Source: Prorocentrum cordatum (taxonomy: Eukaryota > Sar > Dinophyceae > Prorocentrales > Prorocentraceae). Taken from it: 64,000 nt of DNA. The translations under genes and the position numbers were made by a program. The DNA is taken from positions 45,001-109,000 of the forward strand of contig CAUYUJ010016369.1 in assembly GCA_963575745.1 (NCBI GenBank), written 5' to 3'. Shown here piece after piece: positions 40,209-51,471 of the stretch (positions are counted from its first letter, which is position 1; the number at the start of each line of letters is the position of its first letter). The notes below the pieces were generated by a model. That model was not told the DNA's origin. It worked only from the letters and a program-made list of their open reading frames with translations, and searched no databases.

Positions 40209-41885
40209 ATTGGCCTCCTCCTACTCCTCCTCAAGGCTCAGAATGACGGAAGTGCCGGGTTGATGCTCGAAGCCATCTCCTCCGCCTTTCTCCCGTAGAA
40301 TCACAAGACCTGCCGATCACGGGCCAGCGACTCCACTACAAGCATCATGATGTTTCCGACAGGCCCTGATGGGATCCCAACGGCTCCCAAGAAACGCCCG
40401 AAGAACCTTACCGTACGTCTCTGGAAAAAAAAATGTTCTGGGGGCGCGGGTGGGGGGGGTCCCTGGAAGAGGCCCTGGGAAGTACACGTCAGATGAAGCC
40501 CGCAATGGTGTTGCTCAAGTACGTGTTGCTTACCAAGCTTATCGGCCAAGGGTCTCGGGATAATCCCACAAAGCACGATGATGGAACAAGATGCCCCCCG
40601 AAGTCCTCGACGAGGCGCACAAAGAGAGCCCAAGCTGTACAGCCTGAGAGCCCCCCCAGGCGGCCGAAAGATGGCCCCAATAGGGCTTCAAGACGGCTCC
40701 AAGACCCAATCAGACTGCCAGACGGCACCATGGTGATTGTACCGAGGCGACTCGGGATAACCCAGGAAAACCATCGCGCAGAAGCCAGCCCTACGATCCC
40801 TACTAGGCCCCGAGAGACCCTCCAGAATTCCCAAAGAGGTCGCGTCGCGGTGCGAGCCCCATGAGGACCTATAGAAGCCTCAAAGCAAGCTCAGCCTGCA
40901 AGAAAGGCCAAACAAGTAACGCCACAGGTCTGCAACGTTACCGCGGTGCTGCACGATCTGAGTCGTTCGTCCCAGTTTTACTTATTCGCGGCATCTTCGG
41001 ATAACAATGGTAAGCTTAGACAGCATGAGCTTCGATGGTGCGCGGTTAAGTTGGCGGGGCGTCCCGCTGGTAATAAGATGTTGTTACAATGGTGTGCCAT
41101 ATTTGCACGCCCGGGCAGCAGAACAGGTTTTGGAAAATCCACCAAGACTTCAGACAAGCGGGCTGGGATGGTGGGAGACGTGCGACATGCAGACGTGGAT
41201 AGTCCTGTCAGAAGAGGAGGCGGTAAAGAGGAGAAGGAGGAGGATGAAGAGGAGAGAGAGGAGGCCGAAACAGGCTTTCCAACTCGAAGAGGAGACCCGA
41301 CAGCGTGGAGGAAGCGGCTGGTGCTTCCCGGCAAGATCCGATTTATTGTTTACACGGTCCGGAGCGATATCCTGGGGATCAACAAGAGACCCCTGGTCAG
41401 CCACTCCAGAGCGCTGAACCGACGATTCTACACATGATCTCGGCACCATGAAATTTGCAAATGGGGCGCCGAAGTCGGCCAGCCAACTGGCTCGCATGCA
41501 TCACAAAGTCTGTCTGTCAGGACGAGTCAACCACCTCTACGCTGTAGTGTGGCTGGTCCGTTCCCGAAGAACACCACTTCTTTCTGTATGCGTGCACCAA
41601 AAAAAACGAGCGAGTGGGGCGCAAGGGAACAGAGGGGGGGATACAGAAACCAGGAAGGAAGAGGGAAAATCAACACACATACGAGCAGCAGTGGCGCACT
41701 GGATTCTCCGACATGTGCTGTGTCCAAGGAGTGACCAGACCGAGACAAGCCTCGAGATCCTCCTTGCGGAGCCGGGGGTCGCAACCAAGTGCCATCACTG
41801 CCGGAGCAAAGTTCGCTCGCGGCCCACCTGGAAGCACTAGGGGGATCTGCACAATCAAACAATCAAAATTTCTTAAACCTCTGGT
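40209..41885. other. No supported gene
   Basis: Mixed-composition sequence. The open frames (for example 40946-41437 plus) show no domain and are partly translations of GAG-rich sequence near 41215-41275. Confidence 0.45.
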
Positions 41886-42278
41886 TTACACCTTCTTCAC
41901 AATTCCCAGCCTCGCGCTGCGCTCCAGGTCCTCGAGGAAGAGGTCTCTCAGTGACGGCATGCGCACAAAGGCGGGCGCCTGTTTTGTGACAGCGCTGCTG
42001 TCCCTCTTGTCGCTTAGCTCCTCCAGCGCCGCTTCCGCGGCGGCTGCCTGGGCCTCAGAGAGCGCATTGTCATCACCCGTAGCCTTGACTATTGCCCTCG
42101 CTGCCTTCACCGCTTTCTCGCGAGCTGCCTCCGCCTTCGCCAGTTTTGCCATCGCGTATCTGTACTCCTCACGCAACTTATCCATCTCTGCGGAATCTGC
42201 CCTCGCCTTCTCGTGAAGCTTCTCAACCGCCGTGTCGACTTCCCTCTGCACCTCTGCCTCGACGTCCGCTGAACGTGT
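41886..42278 (-). CDS. Coiled-coil 3' exon or gene fragment
   Basis: A minus-strand frame of about 130 codons with strong heptad character (EVQREVDTAVEKLHEKARAD, MDKLREEYRYAMAKLAKAEA, ALSEAQAAAAEAALEEL), then FLEDLERSARLGIVKKV and a TAA stop. There is no ATG at its beginning. It opens just after TTGTAACCAG, which would serve as a 3' splice acceptor, so it may be a terminal exon of a host gene. Its clean composition and lack of frameshifts differ from the mobile-element debris around it. The family is not recognised; no upstream exon could be identified with confidence. Confidence 0.45.
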   Translation of the reverse strand, partial: TRSADVEAEVQREVDTAVEKLHEKARADSAEMDKLREEYRYAMAKLAKAEAAREKAVKAARAIVKATGDDNALSEAQAAAAEAALEELSDKRDSSAVTKQAPAFVRMPSLRDLFLEDLERSARLGIVKKV

Positions 42279-44214
42279 GCGTGCTGTCTCTGGTTACAAC
42301 CCGACGGCACCTGTGATTGCGCTGGGAGGAAAAGAATCTGGCGAGGCAGCGGTCGCAGTGCGCGCAAGCGTGTCGGCGCCGAAGCTATAGGCATTTGCTG
42401 TCAGAGGCGAAGCCCAAGTGGCTCATCGCCGCGATAGTGACCAAGTTCGCTGGACCTTGCTCTGAAAGCGATGCGCTTGCATCCAACGAAGATGATGCCA
42501 GAGACGGGTCGGCGTAGAAGCGGCTAGCCTGCGCCAAGGCGATAGACGAATGTGTAGAACGCCAAACTAGAGATCACGATCCCCGCAGCGCAAGCTGCAG
42601 CGAGAATCACCACGTGTCCCCTCATGATGGAGCAGGTGCGTTCACCGCCTCGGTAGGGACCAAAATCCCAAGAGGACGCCACGTCCAATTCTGAGTCCCG
42701 GCCCCGCAGCGCAGCTTACCCAGCGGGGCTGCATAGCAATCGCCCGCCAGGCCGCGAGCGGCGAGGAGGCCTCGCAGCTCTATGCCGACGCGCGCGACGG
42801 CAGGGCAGCCGTCGACAGTGTCAAAGTGCTCGAGCCACTTCATGGATGGTTGTCCCACAATCCCCAGAGCAGAACAGAGGGAGGAGCATGCCAACTGTCA
42901 CAACTGTCGGGGGCGTCCATAAGGGGGAGTTCGCAAATCATGGCCCGAGGCGCACGCGCGGCCCAGGGGGGGCCAAAAAACGCATCGAAAGAACGAGAGG
43001 GGCTGTGAAATCCGGGGAGATCTCAAGGCCCTGGCCGTGATATCCCTCCCCACACCAGAATAATCTAATCACCCCCCTCGTGGACTCCCCCAGGATTGGG
43101 GTGAAACCGGTGGGGTCGGAGGATATCACCGCATCGCCGATGTCTTGCCGATGCGCTGGTGATCTCAGGGCGGAAACGATCGGACTCTGGATTGAGCCGC
43201 ATGGCGGATGCATCGGCGATGCGGCGTGATCCTCTGTCCCCAACTGCTGTGGCCCCATTTCTCACATGTGAAGTCAGAACAGTGGGGCCTCCGTCTGATA
43301 TGATTCCCCCTGCCAGGAATCCTCAGGGACCGCCACCATGCCGCGGGCGCCGAGGGTTCCCTTTTCAGGTCGGAGGGTAATCTATATTGAATTTTGTAAA
43401 TTCTAAAGCGCCCCAGTCTCTCAACTGACAGGATTTCAAAGCCGATCTGGGCGCTTTATTGGCTTAGGTCGTGTGGTTTCCGGATGCCCTGGACGGTTGG
43501 TTGGGAATCTGAATTTGCGACTTGCGCTCACATATTCCCTGGTGACCGTCCCGGAATCGGGACCCTCTGGGGAGGTCGTGGAGCCCAAGACGCCCCAGAG
43601 AGGCTCCAAGGAATGCCACGGGGTCCCTGAGAGACTGGAGCACGGTGTCGGGATCGGCCGAAATCCACTAGTACTAAATTAATGTAGATGACTCTCCGTA
43701 AATAATGACCGTATGGTCGGGGTCGAGCCGCGGACTGATCTGACTGATCGCCCTGCGCCCTAAACTCAGACACGTCCAAGTCAAAGATAATCATGGTGAC
43801 GCCCTGTCAAAACAAAACTCCTCAAGTCTCAGGTCGCTCGATATCAGGTGCCACCAGAATGCTTCTGGGAACTGCGACGCCCTCAGGACCTCGGCGTCTT
43901 GGGGGGAGCTGCTTCGAGTCCTGTGCTGTAGGTCTTAGACCCAGGCGCCTTGTGCGCAGCGAAATACGTACCGCCTTCGCGCCGCAACGCAGACAGCACA
44001 ATCCCCCTCATAAGCCCGCAAAGCCATAACCGACCCTGACCCAGCCCCTGTCGACACCACGCCAAAACGAACCTGACCCAGTAAAGCTAACGAGACTTCG
44101 TCGACTTCTGTATGTCACGCGCGCGCTGTAGCAAATGACGCACCACCAGAGCGACACAGCAACCTACACTTCAAAACCTACACCTGTATCACTGATCCCT
44201 TCTCGGCTCCAGTG
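42279..44214. other. No supported gene
   Basis: A minus frame at 42622-42894 reads partly like protein (MKWLEHFDTVDGCPAVARVG) and could be another exon of the coiled-coil gene, but nothing ties the two together. The remainder has no motifs or repeats that I can see. Confidence 0.4.
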
Positions 44215-44640
44215 GAGAATTCGGCCGGCGCTGAAGCGAGAGCCATTTTCGCAACCGTGGATGTGGCCGGCGCTGAGGCGGCAACAACATTCGCAATCAT
44301 GGAAGCAGCTGGCGCTGAGGCGAGAGCAGCCGACGTAACTCGTAGATGAGGCTGGCGCTGAAGCGAGAGTGACGCTCGCAATGATGGATGTGGCCAGCGC
44401 TGATGCGAGAACGACATTCGCAGTCATGTCGCCAAACGCTGCAGAGAAAACAAACATCGCAATCATGGATGTGGCTTGCGCCGTGGCGAAAACAGCATTC
44501 GCAATCATGGATGTGGCCGGGGCTAAGGCCAATACAATCGACAATCGAAATTGTGGATGTGGCCAGCGGTGAGGCGAGAACATCATTCGCAATCGTGGGC
44601 GAGGCATCCCACTGCACACGAGCACTGGCTCTAGCGCAAC
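44215..44640. repeat. 45-bp tandem repeat, about nine units
   Basis: Units follow GCG(A/G)GA(A/C)C..CATTCGCAATCATGGATGTGGCC(A/G)GCGCTGAGG with period 45. Both strands stay largely open because 45 is a multiple of three; the resulting repetitive peptides are not evidence of a gene. Confidence 0.82.
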
Positions 44641-47600
44641 CAGTAGCACCACTGAGACGAGCAGCACCAGAAGCAGCAGCTCCAGAAGCAGCAGCACCAT
44701 GCGCAGCAGCAGCAGCAGATGCAGGAGCTCAAGCAACACAAGCGACACCAGCAGTACCTCCTATGACCAGCACGACAAACAGCACCACCACGCGCACCAG
44801 CACCAGCGAAACTAGCAGCACCAGTCTGACGACCACGACGGGAAGCAGCAGCACCACGCGACGCAGCACAACTGTGACCACAACGACAGCAAGCAGCAGC
44901 ACCAAGCATAGCAGTACCAGCGCCTCAAGCAGCACCACTGTGACGAGCCTCGAGCACGACGAGGAGCAGCTGCGCCACGCGAAGCAACATAAAAGCCACC
45001 AACAATACCCGTGTGACCAGCACGACGGGAATCAGCAACACTACACGCACCAACGCGTGCGCAAGGAGCAGAACCGCCGTGACGCGCACGACAGGATCCA
45101 GCAGCATGACACGAACCAGCACCAGCACCACCAACAACACCACCGTGGACAGCACGACGAAAAACAGCAATACCACGCGCAGCAACACGAACCCCACCAG
45201 CACTTCCGCTAGAGCAATCACGACAAGAACCAGCAACGCCTGGCGATTCGCGCTGGACTGCAAGAGTTCCCTTACCCCCCCCGCCGGCCAGACCGGCGGG
45301 TGGGGAATTCTCATGCTCTGGTACAAACCGTCACGGCCCAGATCGCTCGATTCTGCGCTGGGCACCAGGGGCGCCCCCGAGCGGAAATGCGCCATCCATC
45401 CGCGCGAAGCTTGGCTGGGAGCCGGCGCGAACTCCACCCCCCGAGCAACTGCTGCCCGGCCCAGTGCGAGGACGGAGTAGTGGCTCCTCGCGGTCCCGCC
45501 GTCTGCGCCCGCCGCCTGCCGCCGCCCAGCCCGACCAGGAGCTCGAGCGCCTGGCCGGCGCCCTGTCCGGCCAGCAGCAGCACCACGCAAAGTAGCACCA
45601 ACGCCACCAGCAGTTCCATCAGAACGAGCACGACGGGAACCAGCAGCGCCAGGCGATTCAAGCTGGACTGAGGAAGCAGCCCTCCCCCCGCCAGCCAGGC
45701 CAGCGGGGAGGAGTTGCTCCCGTGCAAGAGTGCAAAGCGTCACGGCCCAGTTCGTTCGATTTTGCGCTGGGCACCGAGGGCACCCCGGGGCAGAGCCCGC
45801 AGACTGTTCCGCAGCCGCCTGCTGCTCGTTCCTCGCACCGCAGCTCCCGCGCCCTGGCGGAGATGCGCACGACGACCCGCAACGCGTCGCTAGTACAGCA
45901 GCAGCAGCGCGAACGAAACGAGCGAAACGAGCAGTTCACTGTGACCAGCCCGACAGGAACACGCATCACCAACAGTAGCAGCAGCAGAAACACCACCAGC
46001 AGTACAATCAGGAGTAGCACGACCAAAAAAAACACCACTACGCGCAACACCACTGCCACCTGCAGTGCCACTGCGCCGAGGACTGCCGGAAGCAGCAACG
46101 CCACGCGCAGCAGCATCAACGCGGCCAGCAGCAGTAGCGCGAGCAACACAAGCGCAATATGTAGCACCTCTGTGACCAGCACGACAGCAAGCAATACCAG
46201 CGCCACCAGCAGCACCATTGTGACGAACACCACAGAAAGCAGCAACATCACGCGCAGCACCACCAACACCAACAACACCACCAGCACCCCCACTATGACG
46301 AACACCACGGAAAGCAGCATCACGACACGCAGAAGCACCATACCAACCAGCAACACCAGATTGACCAGCACAACGGGAACCAGTAGTACGACGCGCACCA
46401 GCTCTAGCGCAACCAGCAGAATCACCGCGACGAGCATTACAGCAGCAACGGCGCCACCATCATCAGTAGCGCTAGCAGCGAAAGCGACGCCAGTAGTAGC
46501 TCTGCGGTCAGCACAACAGCAAGCAGCACAACCACGCACACCAATACGAGTGATATGCACAGCACCAGTATGACGCTCGCGACGATGAGCAGCAACACCG
46601 CACGAAGCAGCATCAACGCTGTCAGCACCAGCACCAGCATTGCAACGAGCATTAAGGCACTCTCGAATAATGAAAAATGAACAATGTGTAACTGCTGCTC
46701 CGCCCTAACCCGATCGGCGGTCGCTCCCAAGGGAAAGAGTTGCTCCAGCCGGCGCCTAGAATAGCAGCGCTGCCGAATAACGACAGGGCGAGCGCGAGGG
46801 CGGGGCAATGCCTCGTTGACGGCCCTCCGTCAGCGCCCGCAGCCTGCCGCCGCCCGTCCCGGCCAGCAAATCCATCGCCCAGCACCGGCGCCCTGCCTGG
46901 CCAGGAGAGGCGGCTAAACTGGCCAGCGGCGGCCCCTGGGCAACGCCCTCCCACCGACGTCGTCCAGGGCGTCTGGCGGCCGCCGCGCTGCCTTCCTCGC
47001 CACTGCCCGCTGCGGTGGCTGCGGGCCGCCGCGCGTCGGGCGCGCAGCAGGAGCAGCGCGAGCGCAACCAGCAATTTCACTGTGACCATCACGACTGGAA
47101 ACATCAGCACCACTCGCAGCAGCCCCAGCGCCACCAGCAAGGCCTTTGCGAGTAGCACGACGAAGACGAGCACCACTACGCGCAGCAGCACCAGCGGCAC
47201 CAGTGGGACCAGCACGACAGGAACCAGCAGCACGAGCTCCACCAGCGGCACTGCAATAATGCTATCAAAGCGCCATCAGTAGCACCTTAGTGACCGTCAC
47301 GACAGCAAGCAGCATCACCACGTGCAGCAACACCAGCGCCACAATATGTAGCAACGTGACAACCACGACGGGAAGCAGCAGCGCCACGTGCAGCACTACT
47401 GGCGCAACCAGCAGCACCAGCGCGACCAACGCGATACGAACCAGCAGCACCAAGCGCACCAGCACCAGCGCAACCAGCAGCACCAATGTGACCAGCACAA
47501 CTGCAACCAACAGCACAAGAGTAACGAGCCGTACCCCTGTGACCAGCACGACGGGAGAGAGTAGCACCAAGCGCAGCAGCACGAACGCCACCAGTAGCAA

Positions 47601-48010
47601 CAGTGTGACCAGCAGGACGGGAATCAGCAGCACGACGCGCACCAGCACAGGCGCACGAGCAGTACCAGTGTGACGCACATCACTAGAGGCAGCAGCCAGA
47701 CGCGAAGCAGCAGCACCAGCGCCTCCAGCAGCACCACTGTGACTAGCACGAAGGGGAGCCGCAGCACAACGAGTAGCACTACCAGCGTCGCCAGCAGCAC
47801 CACTGCGACCAGCCCAAGTGGAAACAACGGCACTACGCGCACCAGCACAAGTGCAAGTACCGGTGCGCAAAGCATCACTGGAAGCAGCACCACTGCGACC
47901 AACACAACGGAAATCAGCAATTCCATGCGCAGCACTACTAGCGGCACCAGCAGCGCCAGTGTGACCGGCACTTCTGCAACCAGTAGCACAACGCGAAGCA
48001 GCCCAAGCGA
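44640..48010. repeat. 66-bp satellite array with higher-order spacers
   Basis: Diverged units rich in ACCAGCAGCACCA and GTGACCAGCACGACGGGAA repeat with a 66-bp period, most clearly at 47260-47700. The minus strand reads as 22-residue Leu/Val-rich repeats (for example LVLLVALVLVRLVLL), the plus strand as Ser/Thr repeats. Non-satellite spacers at about 45250-45570, 45670-45890 and 46665-47045 resemble one another (shared GTCACGGCCCAG and GCGCTGGGCACC in the first two; a GCCTGCCGCCGCCC block in the first and third), so there is a higher-order period. Confidence 0.8.
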
Positions 48011-48039
48011 CACCCTGGCACCAACCTGGCCGCATATGG

Positions 48040-48530
48040 GGCTGCGATCGCGAAGCTTGCGCAACCGGCGCCACAGCGAGAACGACATGCTCAGTGAAGG
48101 ATGTCACCGACGACGAAGCAACAGCAACATTTCAATCCGACATGCGGCCTGCGCCAAGCCGAGAACGACATGCTCCATGAAAGATGTCGCCAGCGCCTAG
48201 GCGACAGCAACATTTTCAATCCGAGATTTGTCCAGCGCCAAGGCGGGAACGACATTCTCGATAAAAGATGTCGCCGGCTCCTTGGCGACAGCAACATTCT
48301 CAATCCGAGATGTTTCTGGCGCCAAGCGAGAACGACATGCTCAATGAAGGATGTCGCCAGCGCCTTGGGCCTAGTCGACCGCAACATTTTCAATCAGACA
48401 TGTGGCCGGCGCCAATGCGAGAATGACGTGCTCAATGAAGGATGTCTTTGGCACAAAGCTGAGCGACGGCAACATGTTCAATCATGTATGTGGCCTGCGC
48501 ACAGGTCGGAACCTCATGTCGAGACAAGCG
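48040..48530. repeat. Tandem repeat, about 84-bp unit, five to six copies
   Basis: GAGAACGACATGCTC-like blocks recur near 48079, 48161, 48246, 48330 and 48416, each followed by AA(T/A)GAAGATGTCGCC-type and CAACATTTTCAATCCGA blocks. The CAATCCGA and GCGAGA elements recall the 83-bp family at 21.6 kb. Confidence 0.78.
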
Positions 48531-50241
48531 TGTCACTAGAATGAAAATGTCACGGCCATTCCGCGCGGGCTAGGCTCGGTGTCGCCGAGGTCGGGGTGAC
48601 ACTAGGTGGGTAGTCCACATTAGCGGGAAAAGGTTTGTACAAAGTGTCCAGATTCAGCACTTCCGGGAGCCCCAAGTTGCCCCGATACTGTTCAAGATGG
48701 CTGATGGCTCTGAAGTAGTCTCAGATGGGCCCAATCCAAGAAAGATGGCACAAGGAGGCTCCGAGATGGCCCCAAAAGGCCCAAGGATGGCCCAGCATTG
48801 CCGCTTCGAGACCAGATTGAGCCCAAACAAAATTCCAAAGCGGCCTCATGAAGGCCAACATATGCACCAGAAACATGCCAAGAATGTAAATATTCCCCGA
48901 CATTGAAAACCACAACCACGTTGCTGCCATTCGAAGGCTCACAGACGATCCCAACTGGCCGCCCTCAAGCCACGAATCCATCATTCAAAAACCGACGATA
49001 ACAATCGACATCGCAAACTCATGAGCGAACAAGAACGACACGGAGGATCCCTGACAACCAGGCTAAGTGCCGAGATATCAGAACTGGCCCAACAAGAACC
49101 TCTCTGATTTTTTGCCGAAAATTTGTGGGCCAGGCCGGTCCCCGTCGCAGCGCTGACTGCCCAGTCCTCCTGGCAGGGAGGGCGCCGCCGTCACCATCCG
49201 CAGTCTTACCCGCGACCCTGTCGTAACCCTCGCTCTGCGGACTCTCGTTTTCGAGCACGAGGCGCTCCACGGGTGGCGATGGTAAACCGCTTCTCCGGGC
49301 GGAGGGAGTTCATGGGCAAGCAAGGGAGGCTGTGGAGAAAAAGTGAGGGGAACATGGAAAGGGAAGAGGTAGGAGCGATGGGAGGAGCAGGCAGAGAAGG
49401 AGGAAAGGAAGAGGTGGTGGAGGTGAGGTAGGGAGGCGGAGGAGGAGGAGGAGAAGATGGAGGAGGAGGAGATAGAGGAGGAGGAGAAGGAGGAGAAGGA
49501 GGGGGAAGATCACCTCTCTCATGAGGAGTGGCGGTTTGACGAGGGCGGTGGGTTTCCTCCTCCCCTTCCCTTTCTGCCTTCCCTTTCCTCCTCATCCTCC
49601 TTCATCCTCATCCTCCTTCATCATTTCTCCTTTGTCCTCATCACCCTATTCCTCAATGTGTCTACTCCTTCCTCCTTCCTCCTTCTCCATTCCTCCACCA
49701 CCCTTCCTCCTCCTTCCTATTAGTTCATATTGCCTCATCCCGTCCCCCTCCTTATTTTTTATCTCATCATCCTCATCCTCCTTACTAATCGTCATTCCTT
49801 CCTCCTTCCTCCTCCGATGTACTTATGTATATATATATATATATAGATATATAGATAGGTCGCCCTGTGCATATGATGTATACAGACATACACGTGTATG
49901 TGTGTGTACACAAATTTATATATGTATGTGTAGATGCGTGCCCCCCCCGCAACTGGCTTGGTCCTAACGTGGTGGGGGGGGCGTCGAACACCGGGTGTTC
50001 CCAACTCTGGGGGGTAGAAACCGAGTGTTCAATCAGGAACACGGTTGTGAAATCATGTGTGGCTTGCGCGTCTATAGCGGCGTCTCGAAAATCAGTAAGG
50101 GTGTGTTGAAGGATTGAAGAATGCAAGGAGAAGTGAGGAGGACGAGGAGTTGGGGGCGAGGGATAAAGAGGACGAGGAGGGGAACGAGGAGCAAGGCCTG
50201 GCGTGAAACGAATTCTTGACGCTCCGCGTGTCCCCACCAGG
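48531..50241. other. No supported gene; GA/CT-rich and TA-rich simple sequence
   Basis: 49320-49510 is GGA/GAG-rich and 49555-49810 is TCC/CTT-rich, which could pair as an imperfect foldback. A (TA)n run lies at 49827-49858, followed by TGTGTA-type repeats to about 49935. Confidence 0.55.
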
Positions 50242-50274
50242 ACCGTAGCCTGGCTCAAGCCCCTTTGGCTCAAG
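50242..50274 (+). other. Tandem dinoflagellate spliced-leader relic
   Basis: 50242-50259 reads ACCGTAGCC then TGGCTCAAG, the complete DinoSL exon with the internal ATTT missing. The next 15 nt (50260-50274, CCCCTTTGGCTCAAG) match 13 of 15 positions of the piece left when a new leader is spliced onto the AG inside an older one. The array is in the orientation of the coding sequence that follows. It marks the 5' end of a retroposed, trans-spliced transcript and suggests at least two rounds of transcription and re-insertion. Confidence 0.88.
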
Positions 50275-50670
50275 CCGTCTCTGGGCCCTGGCTCCTCGGC
50301 CGGGTCTCCCAGCTCAAGGGGTCATCCCCTAGGAGTTTGCGGGCCGCGCGCTGCCCCCCGGGCCGCGCTCCGGCCATATCAGACTCCCTGGGTTTCGCCC
50401 TTGCGGCGCGGCGCGGCAGCCAGCCTGCAGGTCAGGCTTAGCATGGATGGGAACCCGATCGACGACAAGCCCGGGTGAACTCCGCTTAGGATTCCTGGGA
50501 ACTCCGCGGGTGACGATGCAAGCCCAGTCGACGGCCAGGGGGCTCACGGACTGGCTGGTTCAAGACATCCTCCCCCAGGATCACAGGACACCATCCCGCC
50601 AGGGCAGCCGTCGCCCCTCGCTCCCTGGGACCCTCCGAGCACGGGCGGTCCGAACGCGTCCGCGGACCCC

Positions 50671-51189
50671 TTGATCGTTCCCGTCGATTTTACATACACA
50701 CGAGAACCATCGGCCTTCAGCCAGACGGGAGGAGGGGGTGCCACGGTTAGCGCCGCGAGACACACTGATATTGCGACCTTCAGTCGCTTCCCTGGGTTTG
50801 ACAATGACAGTAACAACTCCTTCCCGCCGGACTTGTTTCCCTCCCTTACCCCGACACTTTCTCTGCCCCTGGCTGGGCGTCCAATTTCCTTCTCTCCTGG
50901 CGGTGAAGGGCAGAACTGGATCGCCCACGGCGATGCCAGGACCACGGGGGGCGCTGGCCCCACTCCTGATCAAGTGCATCCCCCGACGGACTCAGGCCCA
51001 GTCTGGCCGCGCAGGAGCTCCCGCCAGAGAGGCGCTCTCGGAGATCGCCCCGTTCCCGGCGAAGAGCATCCCCCGAGAGACTCAGGCCCATTCTGGCCGC
51101 GCAGGAGCGACCGCCAGAGAGGCGCTCTCGACGATCGGCCCAGGAGCCTCACCGACGAGGGCGGGTGGCCTAGGGTTGAGGCCACCTAA
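50671..51189 (+). CDS. LINE-like element, N-terminal segment with 30-residue repeats
   Basis: Serine/proline-rich and presumably disordered. A 90-bp tandem repeat (near 50976 and 51066) gives two copies of a 30-residue unit beginning HPPTDSGPVWPRRSSRQRG and HPPRDSGPFWPRRSDRQRG. The reading frame here is the one in which the repeat looks most protein-like; an overlapping frame (50738-51805) is also open. The start codon is uncertain. Confidence 0.4.
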   Translation: MIVPVDFTYTREPSAFSQTGGGGATVSAARHTDIATFSRFPGFDNDSNNSFPPDLFPSLTPTLSLPLAGRPISFSPGGEGQNWIAHGDARTTGGAGPTPDQVHPPTDSGPVWPRRSSRQRGALGDRPVPGEEHPPRDSGPFWPRRSDRQRGALDDRPRSLTDEGGWPRVEAT

Positions 51190-51471
51190 GAGGGTGACCA
51201 CGGTTACGACAGGAGGGGGGGCGGACAGACGCCTGCACATGTCCCCGATCCGCATCCCATGGGCTTGCGCCCCCATTCCGCCGAGCGCCCCCCCTTGGAC
51301 GCTTCAATGCCGAGAGATCAAGCAGCCTTCAGCTGCGAAGGGGCCAAACCGTGGAGGCTGGCGTCCCAGTCGTGCAGCCGACTCCCCCCGCGGACGTGAG
51401 CCGACGTCTAGACGGCTGTCGCCTTACGCCCGCCGCCCTCCCTGGATGCAGCAGCTTGGTACACGCAGAAG

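Noticed and set aside
40946-41437. 163-codon plus-strand ORF
   Set aside because: Includes a translated GAG-rich tract; no domain.
42622-42894. 91-codon minus-strand ORF
   Set aside because: No recognised motif and no evident link to the coiled-coil exon.
44388-47673. Ser/Thr-rich plus-strand ORFs in the 45- and 66-bp arrays
   Set aside because: Open only because the repeat lengths are multiples of three; both strands are equally open.
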